Source: Lichtheimia corymbifera B2541 (Eukaryota > Mucoromycota > Mucoromycetes > Mucorales > Lichtheimiaceae). Taken from it: DNA of 37,930 nucleotides. Below, in pieces: positions 1 to 10,928 of this stretch. The number at the start of each line of letters is the position of its first letter. The first letter of the stretch is position 1. Location of the stretch: assembly GCA_000697475.1 (NCBI GenBank), contig JNEU01000619.1:1-37930 (forward strand), read 5' to 3'. Both the position numbers and the translations under genes were made by a program. Below the pieces are notes generated by a model. That model worked only from the letters and a program-made list of their open reading frames with translations. It made no database searches and was not told the DNA's origin.

Positions 1-75
1 ATCACATCTTCGGTGTTACCTGGTTCTTCCTCATCTTCGGCTTGATCCTGGTTCACGGTTTTTCTCTGGAGCTGC
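1..75 (+). pseudogene. Possible 3' fragment of a membrane-protein gene cut by the repeat array
   Basis: The first 75 bases read in frame 3 as a strongly hydrophobic segment containing VTWFFLIFGLILVHGF, which looks like a transmembrane helix. At base 76 the frame enters the hairpin cassette of the 244-bp repeat and continues with repeat-derived residues to a stop near 242. The 5' end lies outside the window. It could be the truncated end of a transporter or another membrane enzyme, or chance hydrophobicity. I do not recognise the family. Confidence 0.2.
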
Positions 76-183
76 ATTCATGTGTCAGGTTTGACACCGA
101 TGGACTTGCTTCATTGTCAGGAGAGTCTTTGACTGACAATGAAGAGCTAGTCCGGAGGACTAGCTCAAACCTGACACATGAAT
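76..183. repeat. Nested hairpin cassette with 17-bp inverted termini
   Basis: The outer arms are ATTCATGTGTCAGGTTT (76-92) and its exact reverse complement (167-183). Inside lie two more foldbacks. One is CTTCATTGTCAG paired with CTGACAATGAAG around a 12-base loop. The other is GAGCTAGTCC/GGACTAGCTC around GGA. The element can therefore fold as one stem crowned by two hairpins. The same cassette recurs at 320-427. It resembles a foldback-type or MITE-like element. I see no transposase and no clear target-site duplication. Confidence 0.85.
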
Positions 184-563
184 CTTCCCACCCACGCCTC
201 CCTTTTCTTTTCCAGCTCGCTCATAGATCAAAGAACATTTAGACTTATAGATTAGACTTTTATTGTATCCAATTTTCTAGCTGCACTCGCTCAATAAAGC
301 GGAGAAATTAGATCACAGCATTCATGTGTCAGGTTTGACACCGATGGACTTGCTTCATTGTCAGGAGAGTCTTTGACTGACAATGAAGAGCTAGTCCGGA
401 GGACTAGCTCAAAACTGACACATGAATCTTCCCACCCACGCCTCCCTTTTCTTTTCCAGCTCGCTCATAGATCAAAGAACATTTAGACTTATAGATTAGA
501 CTTTTATTGTATCCAATTTTCTAGCTGCACTCGCTCAATAAAGCGGAGAAATTAGATCACAGC

Positions 564-613
564 ATTCATGTGTCAGGTTTGAGCTAGTCCTCCGGACTAG
601 CTCTTCATTGTCA
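564..613. repeat. Inverted, truncated copy of the hairpin cassette
   Basis: After the shared outer arm, this copy continues straight into the GAGCTAGTCC hairpin with loop TCC instead of GGA, then TTCATTGTCA. That order matches the reverse complement of the cassette at 76-183 and not its forward strand. Matching stops at 613 and unrelated sequence follows. Confidence 0.8.
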
Positions 614-771
614 AGCAGCTAGAGCCTAATAGAGCCAAAGATGCAGAGGGACGTGTTTGTGTAATACAGCTCATTTGCATGATACTTCACAATGAACAAA
701 CACCATTCTCCATATAGCATCACGCTTACAGCATATGTAAAAACATAAATGTTCCTGTTTCTACAAGTTGT

Positions 772-1380
772 CATGATGAAGTGTGGCGTCTTTATGAGAA
801 CAAAGTCGATCAGCGTGGCCGAGAGGACCTTCTGACCAAGTTTCATATTCAAGATCACCAATATCGGCGGGCGCGGCCCGTACATCTTATCTATGTTTCC
901 CTCCATACATCCGGGCGCTGCCAACCCAAACTTCATAATGAAGTGTGGCATCTTTATGAGAACGAAATTGCTCGCCGTGATCGAAAGTACCTTGCATGAA
1001 AAGTTTCAGGCTCGAGATAACCAATCTCAGGCTCAGGGAGCGCCCAACCTACTTTTGCCCTACATTTGGGGCGCCCCGCATTCAAAACATTTATAATGAA
1101 GCATGCGATTTTTAAATGAATGGAGTTGATCAGCATGTCCCCGCGAACCTTCTGACCAAGTTTCAGGTTCGAAATGGGCACTCCCAAGGTAATACATACT
1201 GTATCGATAAATGATAAATCCGGCGCGTACCCCATTTCCGACCGCCCATAGTAAACCCCGCATTATGCCCTCCCTTTCGAAATTTTCAAATGAAACATGG
1301 ATTCTTTATTAAGACAAAGTTGTTCAGCATGTCCAAGAGCATCTTGTGTGGAAGTTTCAGGTTCGAGAGAGGCAAACAAG
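772..1380. repeat. Degenerate tandem repeat, four units of about 160-190 bp
   Basis: Related segments start near 772, 934, 1092 and 1285. Each begins with a form of CATAATGAAGTGTGGCATC, continues through ATGAGAACAAAGT.GATCAGC and a version of ACCTTCTGACCAAGTTTCA, then reaches RGGYTCGA in three of the four. Divergence is high and spacing uneven (about 162, 158 and 193 bp), so this array is much older than the 244-bp one. Open frames across it differ between copies and look incidental. The GTTCGA core resembles part of a pol III B box, but I see no convincing A box. Confidence 0.7.
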
Positions 1381-2234
1381 GTCATGGATTGATTTATAGT
1401 ATGATGCTTGAGTCTGCCGGACGGTGCCTGACCTATTTAATTTCCACTTCTTCCACTCTCAGCTCCTTCCCTCTTCCTTCTCCCATACTCAACTGTTGCC
1501 CCATTCAAGTACAACTACAAACTGCGAACGATTGCCTTGCTCAATCAACCATGCCAATGCTACGAATTCCTTGATCTGATTGCCTTTGACTGAATGGCAA
1601 AACCATGGCGTGTACAGCCTTGTCACTCTACTGCAACACACGCCTTGCTTGATACTGCTCACTCCTCGACCACAATCAAACGTAACAGCATCCATTCCAG
1701 CAGTTGCTATTAGCAAGGTCTTCACTCCATTGTCTCAAACAGTGTTCACAGCCTTGTCACTCTAGCACAACACACGCTCTCGTACTCTTCTCTGACACGA
1801 CCAAACGTACCAGCAGTTGCTATTACTAAGGTCTTTATTGTCTCATACTACTTGCAACACTTGCTTTGACATGTACGGATTCCAATGGATGGGATGTTAT
1901 ATCAGCTATCAGAGACGACGACTTCCTTGTACGACACCAATGTTTTACTTTGCTTGCCTGGAACGTGATGAATGGAAACTGGAAGACGCGATACAGCACC
2001 ATAGAGAATAGAACCCTGATGGTGGCAAGTTACCGGTGCAATTGGTTATGGATGATCGCAACAGCCTGGTGAATGCTGAAAACAAAGGAAAAAAGAGGCA
2101 GCTCACAAGTTCCTAAGTACTATCGAGGTAAGATACCACATATGAAGAAATATAGGACGTGATAAATGAAGAAAGCTCACTCACGCTCCCTTTAATATAC
2201 AATGTAGGATATTTGAAAGCTCAAGCATATCAAA
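1381..2234 (+). other. Non-coding or decayed stretch upstream of the broken gene
   Basis: Apart from the duplication at 1611-1845, this holds a TATTTAA box followed by pyrimidine-rich sequence (about 1433-1500) resembling promoters elsewhere in the window. Short protein-like frames that shift phase at stop codons follow at 1866-2105. A GTAAGA...ATGTAG pair spans about 2127-2208 and could be an old intron. These may be 5' remnants of the broken gene starting near 2235, but no continuous reading can be made. Confidence 0.35.
1611..1845. repeat. Imperfect tandem duplication of about 130 bp
   Basis: Segment 1611-1737 recurs at 1743-1845. Both contain CAGCCTTGTCACTCTA, CAACACACGC, CCAGCAGTTGCTATTA and AAGGTCTT..ATTGTCTCA in the same order. 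The shared 5' block is offset by 134 bp, and the second copy has lost roughly 25 bases in the middle. It lies in non-coding sequence downstream of a pyrimidine-rich stretch (1440-1500). Confidence 0.7.
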
Positions 2235-3033
2235 TAACTGGTGACAACATCTCAATCAGCAATATCTGGATACCTTACACCACCCCTTGGCGAGGAACAT
2301 CTATGCGTGAGCACTATGTTTGCCGACGATTTTCGGAAAGGAACACCCACAAACATCAACGAACAACGTCTTATTTCGTGGAACTTCAGCAAAGCAAGTG
2401 ATTCGTGATAGTAGATGCGTGGCATTGTTTGACGATGATGGATATTGCCACCTTGTTTATCTCAAAATCCTGGTTCATGCAACGACAATCAATCATACCT
2501 ACCAAGTCTCTTTGTGAAGCTGTCCGATCGAAATGTTGGATATAATCGACGTGGAGTACGCAATGGTATTTGGAATTCTTGTCGAGGGTAAGTTGACACA
2601 AGGCATGCACTATAATAGCATTCTCATTTAATTGGTTCTTATTACAGGTTACCATGTAACTACGTATGCAACGGATATGAAGGGACAAGTAAACCGCATG
2701 ATACAACTTGGAAGCTGCAATCTCATGTCTCAGCAACCCGATCTCAGTGCGTTCCCCGTCTTGTTCCACCACTACCTTTTACACGTCAATCTTTGCCGGC
2801 CATCGTTGCAAATAAATCAAGATCGCTCAATTTGGGAGGAGTTAAAGGAAGAAGTTAGCATTGATGAGAATTGTAGCATGTTATCAAATACAGAAACTTT
2901 ATTATTGTTGGCTTTCATCGATTTCATATTGGATCGTATCGGTATTGGGGTTGGAAAACTGGATTCTTCGTACCTACCAGCTTCACTCAAACCATTGCAT
3001 CATGCAGGAACCTTAATATGTATGGAAACTTAA
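2235..3033 (+). pseudogene. Decayed spliced gene of unknown function
   Basis: Three protein-like segments follow each other on the plus strand. The first (about 2235-2405) contains FADDFRKGTPTNINEQR and ends in a stop. A shift of frame leads into the second, about 2398-2587, which contains an in-frame TGA at 2516. A canonical intron (GTAAGT...TTACAG, 2588-2647) then joins VFGILVEG to YHVTTYATDMKG, and the frame runs to a stop at 3033. The last exon pair is well formed, so decay looks incomplete. From memory it resembles the C-terminal part of a large family of uncharacterised Mucoromycota proteins, but I cannot verify this. It could also be a live gene with exons I have misplaced. Confidence 0.4.
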
Positions 3034-3232
3034 ATACCCAATTGTGCTGTTGCTATCATTCTGAAACGGGAACAAAGGGGCCACACAATGTGAATCCCTA
3101 ATCTCCGTCGGTTGTAATGCGTAACACATAAACGCACATGACGCATTGATCATGAATGAGTCGCCGTCCCCACGCTTTTCTTTGCCATTCTTTCTTCTTT
3201 TTTTGTTTCATACACTGCTCTTTTACTTTACC

Positions 3233-4718
<1,486 letters not shown>

Positions 4719-5471
4719 GCCATCACCACCTTGTATTTCTCTCCCCCACTGCACATCATCTTGAATTTATCCCTATACAATTTGATCCAAACATCAGCAG
4801 ATAACGATTAGCGGTATCCATGATCATAGTATATTGACAGCGTTGCTCAACATGAACATCAATAAAATCTCGCTTGGTGGGTCATTAACAGGCTTGGCCG
4901 GTATCTGATGGATTACACAATCACGGCGTTGTTGTATTATGTCCAGGACGCACCTCTCAAAACGTTATCTGTTTCCTTATGACGAAGCGTTCTGTTTTTG
5001 TAATAATAGAATGGACGACGACCTTGGACCCTGAAGATGTCTATAAAGAGAAGTTGATCTCACAGGCGATTTAAGCTGCTAATGCCGAGGTACCATGTTC
5101 GTCTAGTAGTAAAAGGATGATCGAACATCCAAAACAACAATCAATTTATATTCTCATGCATTATAATTGGAGATAAGCGTTTTATTTTATAGATATGACA
5201 TTTCCTGATAAGCGGGAGAGCATTACTCACATCATGATATTCATTATCATCACGTGTGCTGACCAATACAAACCTTGAAAGGTCTGACATGGAACGTATG
5301 CAGGGGGTTGACCGCCAATGAGAGAGCAAATGATTCAAGCGGCGTCACTGTGACCAAGAGGATGGCACACCATACATATTGATTCACTCCACACACAAAG
5401 CACATATTCATTTTCCTCTTTTTCCTTTTTCGCTTTCTCTCTTTCTTTCCTCTCTTTCTAACCATCCCCCG
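4719..5471. other. Intergenic region, protease 3' end to acetolactate synthase subunit promoter
   Basis: No gene was found. The last 80 bases before 5472 are pyrimidine-rich (TTTTCCTTTTTCGCTTTC and similar), the leader style used throughout the window. Both flanking genes are on the plus strand. Confidence 0.6.
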
Positions 5472-6653
5472 ATGTTTCGTACTGCTTTTCTGGGAGCAAG
5501 ACTCGTAAGCTTTTATTATATACATTCATGGCATGCACTACAATGCTGATCGATCTACTACTACTGCTACTTGTAGTCATCGCGTCTGACATCCACGAGA
5601 GCTGCTAGTGTTGCTTCATGTCGTCGATACATGTCTTCTGAGCCCGGCTCTGCTACTTCAGCCATGTCTTTTAAGAAGCATTTGCGTCAACGTCGATTTG
5701 GACCCGTTCCAGCATTCCCAGAGCCATCGGTCGAGGAAGCTGTCAGTAACATTTTGTACAACACCCCACCTCCAAGTTCGGCACCAGAAACCCGACATAT
5801 TCTCAATTGTCTTGTGCAAAACGAACCTGGTGTTCTTAGTCGCGTCTCTGGTATCCTTGCTGCTCGTGGCTTCAACATCCAATCTTTGGTGGTTGCCAAT
5901 ACCGAAGTCCCTGATCTTTCTCGCATGACAATTGTCTTTAATGGTCGCAACGTCCCTATTGAACAAGCACGTCGTCAACTCGAGGATTTGGTATGTGGAA
6001 TGAAAGGATAATATATATATGTTGCATGCTGATGATAGGATGGATAGGTACCCGTATGGGCAGTGTTGGATTATACCAGAACCAAGGTGATTGAACGCGA
6101 GTTGTTGCTCATCAAGGTCTCCATTCTTGGCCCCGAACACTTGCATGAACAGCTTCCCACCGCCAAGTTTGATGAAGATGCTGAATTCGAAGATGAAAAC
6201 CTGAATCGTACTTATGATGATGAGGTATATTGACATGATAAACCAAACATAGGGTCAGCTTGAAATTAACGTTATAGTAATATAGGATTCGACATCATCC
6301 AATTCATTGCGAGAAACCTTCTCCCACTTGCGTGCATTGACAGAGCTTACTCGTTTGTTTGACGGCAAAGTTGTTGACGTATCCTCAGATTCCATTGTTG
6401 TTGAATTGGCTGCCAAACCAAGTCGAATTTCGTCTTTCATGAAGCTACTCAAGCCATTTGGTATTTTGGAAGCATCAAGAACAGGTTTGTTGTTGGGATT
6501 GGGTGATGGATAGCTGCCATGGAGATTAACCATAACCCCTTAATAGGTGTCATGGCAATGCCTCGTTCCCCCGTCCACGATCATTACGAAGCACAAACAG
6601 ATCATTCTTACGAAACTGAAGCTGTCGATGCTACCACCCTTCCCCCTGGATAG
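5472..6653 (+). CDS. ILV6: Acetolactate synthase regulatory (small) subunit, mitochondrial
   Basis: The regulatory subunit of acetohydroxyacid synthase activates the catalytic subunit and confers valine feedback inhibition in branched-chain amino acid synthesis. Five exons give 309 residues: 5472-5504, 5577-5990, 6048-6224, 6286-6484, 6547-6653. The N-terminus is rich in Arg, Ser and Ala without acidic residues, as expected for a mitochondrial presequence. The ACT domain follows, with ILNCLVQNEPGVLSRVSGIL and RGFNIQSLVV. The second domain has KVIERELLLIKVSILG and FDGKVVDVSSDSIVVEL, then KPFGILEASRTG near the C-terminus. The acidic stretch EFEDENLNRTYDDED between domains is typical of fungal proteins. 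The third intron's donor is GTATAT and the fourth is GTTTGT. The junction at 6048 was placed by matching LVPVWAVLDYTRTKV. Confidence 0.93.
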
Positions 6654-6984
6654 ATTGTATACTTGTATTGTTTTTGAGTTTTCTTTTACGGCATAAAGAT
6701 GAGGATGTATGATAACTACACACTGCTACACACAAACACATGTTACTATGAATGCAATTCATATACGAAAAACGACATCTTTCGCGAATCCTTTTTACAT
6801 TTGTTTTAATTAAATGTGATGAAATTTGTGTTTCTGTACATAAGAGCAAGGGATTATATGCGATAAAGAAGAGGGAAAAAGAATCAGAGGCGATGCAAGA
6901 AATGGACGACGGCGTATTGTTGGTTGCAGTGACAAAAGCGTAGGATAAAGGGAAGAGAGAGAGAAAAGAGGTGATAGAATGTGT
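6654..6984. other. Convergent 3' flanks of the acetolactate synthase subunit and H2B genes
   Basis: The plus-strand gene ends at 6653 and the minus-strand H2B stop is at 6985, so this stretch holds both 3' untranslated regions. No further gene, tRNA or strong hairpin was seen. Confidence 0.6.
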
Positions 6985-7359
6985 TTACTTGGAGCTGGTG
7001 TACTTGGTGACAGCCTTGGTACCTTCAGAGACGGCGTGCTTGGCCAATTCACCAGGGAGGATAAGACGAACAGCAGTTTGGATCTCGCGAGAAGAGATGG
7101 TGGAACGCTTGTTGTAAGCAGCGAGCTTGGAAGCTTCAGAGGCGATACGCTCGAAAATGTCATTGACGAAGGAGTTGAGAATGGACATGGCCTTGTTGGA
7201 AATGCCGGTGTCAGGATGGACTTGCTTCAAGACACGGTAAATGTAGGAGGAGTAGGTTTCCTTGCGAGTGACCTTGCGCTTCTTGTCACCAGAAGCCTTG
7301 ACCTTCTTCTCAGTAGTCTTAGCAGGAGCCTTGCCAGCGGGAGCGTCTTTGGGAGCCAT
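6985..7359 (-). CDS. Histone H2B
   Basis: Core histone H2B of 124 residues, intronless. The lysine-rich tail ([15 protein letters not shown]) is followed by the histone fold from [23 protein letters not shown] through [28 protein letters not shown]. The C-terminus AVTKYTSSK carries Lys119, which aligns with the conserved monoubiquitination lysine (K123 in yeast). It is transcribed divergently from H2A across a 505-bp spacer, the usual fungal arrangement for the dimer partners. A TATA box with flank GGTATAAAAGGCA sits on the minus strand at about 7425-7437. A long open frame on the opposite strand is a codon-bias shadow. Confidence 0.98.
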   Translation of the reverse strand: MAPKDAPAGKAPAKTTEKKVKASGDKKRKVTRKETYSSYIYRVLKQVHPDTGISNKAMSILNSFVNDIFERIASEASKLAAYNKRSTISSREIQTAVRLILPGELAKHAVSEGTKAVTKYTSSK

Positions 7360-7864
7360 GGTTAATTTGGATATAGTAAAATGGGTGGGTGAACAGGAAA
7401 CACAAAGGTGAGCGGGAAAGGTGCTGCCTTTTATACCATCCCCAAAATTTAACCCAGCTCACACAGCTTGAAGCGCGTAGCGCTGTTTGAAACTTGACGC
7501 ACACACGTCCATCATCCTTATCCCTTCCCACCCGTTTGCTCAACAACAAGACGTGATATCACGTAAACAACACGCAATCACGCCGTTCTATCGCGTAAGT
7601 TATCATTTGACATCAAGAAAAAATTTTGACTTAGTGGAGATGATCCCTTAGTTTTTTTCACGCCATGGTTAACGCGCGCGTGCTCAAAAAATTCCAAATG
7701 GGTAGCACGCGTGCACGCCTAGCGGAGACTCAAGTTATTTTTTGGTCCACAGCCAACGAACGATAGGCTGGGTATATATATAAAGCCCATCCAAGCACTC
7801 TACATTGCTGCTTACTTTTTTGTTCACTTCCCTTTTTACTACTACATCTACTACATCTACAAAC
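7360..7864. promoter_or_regulatory. Divergent H2B/H2A promoter
   Basis: The H2B-side TATA is at about 7427-7437 (reverse strand) and the H2A-side TATA (TATATATATAAAG) at 7773-7785. Between them lie TAGCGCT (7478), ATCACGC (7577-7583), the palindrome-like GTGATATCAC, ACGCGCGCGTGC, CACGCGTGCACGC and TAGCGGAG (7720-7727). TAGCG-type and ATCACGC motifs recur in the H3/H4 promoter, so they are candidate sites for coordinated S-phase control. Confidence 0.7.
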
Positions 7865-8260
7865 ATGTCTGGAGGCAAATCTGGAGGAAAGTCTGCTGCT
7901 GGTGCCAAGTCCCAAACCCGTTCCGCTAAGGCCGGTCTTCAATTCCCTGTTGGTCGTATCCATCGTCTCTTGCGTCGTGGCAACTATGCCCAACGTGTTG
8001 GTGCTGGTGCTCCCGTCTACCTTGCCGCTGTTCTCGAATATTTGACTGCTGAAATTCTCGAATTGGCTGGTAACGCTGCTCGTGATAACAAGAAGTCTCG
8101 TATCATCCCCCGTCACTTGCAGTTGGCCATCCGTAACGATGAAGAATTGAACAAGTTGCTCGGTCACGTTACCATTGCTCAAGGTGGTGTTCTTCCCAAC
8201 ATTCACTCCAGCTTGTTGCCTACCAAGACCAAGAAGGCTGGTGCTTCCCAAGAGTTGTAA
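7865..8260 (+). CDS. Histone H2A, canonical, SQEL-ending
   Basis: Core histone H2A of 131 residues, intronless. The Gly/Lys tail [15 protein letters not shown] precedes [21 protein letters not shown] and the alpha-2/alpha-3 fold with the acidic patch ([13 protein letters not shown] and RNDEEL). The C-terminus is KAGASQEL: Ser128 in an SQ motif followed by acidic and hydrophobic residues, the phosphorylation site used in DNA-damage signalling. As usual in fungi, the major H2A therefore also does the H2A.X job. A possible poly(A) region (AATAAAA) lies near 8411. The divergent H2A at 16564 lacks this motif. Confidence 0.98.
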   Translation: MSGGKSGGKSAAGAKSQTRSAKAGLQFPVGRIHRLLRRGNYAQRVGAGAPVYLAAVLEYLTAEILELAGNAARDNKKSRIIPRHLQLAIRNDEELNKLLGHVTIAQGGVLPNIHSSLLPTKTKKAGASQEL

Positions 8261-9151
8261 ATTGTCTCTGATTCTCCTTTTATCGCGCAAGACGTGTAAC
8301 GCACAAATCATACCACACGCACCTCTCCATCCAATACTTTTCACTCGCAAATCTCCTTTTCAACCTCTTGCAAGCTTTTTTTCTGTATATATACGTCGTT
8401 TCACCTAACATAATAAAAACAATTCATCATTGCTAAAGATCATGCATATTTCCTTTGTCTTTGTCCGTGTGTTTATTGTTCTTGATATTCATTGTGTCTG
8501 AGTAAAATGAAATAGCAAGCACATGACACATGCAAATTAATTGTGTTTGCTATCATTGGATATTAAAGTGTCAAACAATGGGTACCTTAAACAAATATCC
8601 GATATTGCACCAGGTATCTGGAATGTTATGTAGTCGTCGTGCCTGAGACATGCCATTCGCCCATGATAGCTATATTGTGTAAGCTTTGCTTTTGATCTGT
8701 GATAATTTGGTGGTATCACCATAGCAAATACGTTGCATAGCAACGACACTGGTAGGTTACTGGTTGTCGTCAATGACCATTGTGCTATTCCTAAACTTGC
8801 CATCCACGACAACAATATGGATTCAACAAAGCATTTGGTACATAAAAACATAGCATCAAAGTGCTACGCACGCATCACAGCGATCACACCGTTACATTTG
8901 AAATCAATAAAATGCGGATTCATACATACACACATAGCTAATGTGTCTGACGATCTTCACCAATCAATAAATAAGAGTATTTCTCAATAACGCAAGGGTC
9001 ATGTTTTTATTTACAAGTTTGCGTTGATGCTAAAACGGAAACAAATAGGCATGTATTTCAAAGTATGTGTGATTATGTCGGATACGATGGATGGGATATG
9101 ACATGTAGCGGAGAAAAAGGAAGAATGGGTGATGATATGATTTCAAGTCGT
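8261..9151. other. Convergent H2A/H3 intergenic region
   Basis: H2A (plus) and H3 (minus) point at each other here, so about 890 bp hold two 3' flanks. AATAAAA-type signals are visible near 8411, and CAATAAAT (about 8965) lies in an AT-rich stretch. The longest open frames on either strand (up to about 100 codons) have no recognisable composition or motif, so I do not call a gene. No metazoan-type histone 3' stem-loop was noticed. Confidence 0.6.
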
Positions 9152-10490
<1,339 letters not shown>

Positions 10491-10928
10491 GCTTAATGCT
10501 TCCATTATTTTCACACACTCTTTCCCCCCACCAACAAACGCTCACACACAACTGCACACACCTCTCCTATACATCCCTCTTTGCATAACACGAATCTTAT
10601 CCCTCTCGAATACTCAATATCTTGTAAATAACATAGCCGCGTTGCCCTTCGTAGTACTTTTTCAAACAACGTAACAATAACAACTTTGCTTTGCTCTACA
10701 ATTGTCATTCACTTGATCGCATTGTGTTGTAATGGGGTGCTGTGTTTGGATTTTAGGTTTCAGATAATAGTGGCTGCTGCGGACTATGATAAGTAGTAAT
10801 TGAAAGCTATGTACAAGATTTATTAATGCAAGTATGGATGTTTTGATCAAACATATGAAAAGAAAAATGTGGATGGTGGTTTGTAGGTGGTGGGGGAATT
10901 GGGTGTGATGGCAACAATAAGCAAACTA
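10491..10928. other. Convergent 3' flanks of H4 and the coiled-coil gene
   Basis: H4 ends at 10490 and the minus-strand coiled-coil gene stops at 10929. The stretch is CA-rich just after H4, then AT-rich. No gene or clear terminator hairpin was seen. Confidence 0.55.

Larger units (their letters stand above)
76..613. repeat. Tandem array of a 244-bp unit, two full copies plus an inverted partial third
   Basis: The unit starting at 76 recurs at 320, and its first bases recur at 564, so the period is exactly 244 bp. The two full copies differ at one visible base inside the right arm of the cassette (AAACC becomes AAAAC near 414), so the duplication is recent or homogenised. Each unit is a 108-bp hairpin-rich cassette (76-183, 320-427) followed by about 136 bp of AT-rich spacer containing AATAAAG. 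The third copy (564-613) is only a partial cassette and reads in the opposite internal orientation. No coding capacity is apparent. Confidence 0.9.

Noticed and set aside
76..613. CRISPR array
   Set aside because: The repeat unit is 244 bp and contiguous, with no short repeat/spacer alternation, and the DNA is fungal nuclear.
772..1235. Minus-strand protein genes in the degenerate repeat (93-110 codons)
   Set aside because: The frames exist because each repeat unit translates similarly; they are not conserved between units and lack promoter or domain.
5658..6236. 192-codon minus-strand frame over the acetolactate synthase subunit
   Set aside because: Runs across exons and introns of a clear plus-strand gene and has no recognisable composition.
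6979..7365. Long plus-strand open frame over H2B
   Set aside because: Mirror frame of the H2B coding strand; codon bias removes stops on the opposite strand and the product is low-complexity with no motif.
7730..8350. 206-codon minus-strand frame over H2A
   Set aside because: Antisense shadow of H2A; no domain and it crosses the H2A promoter.
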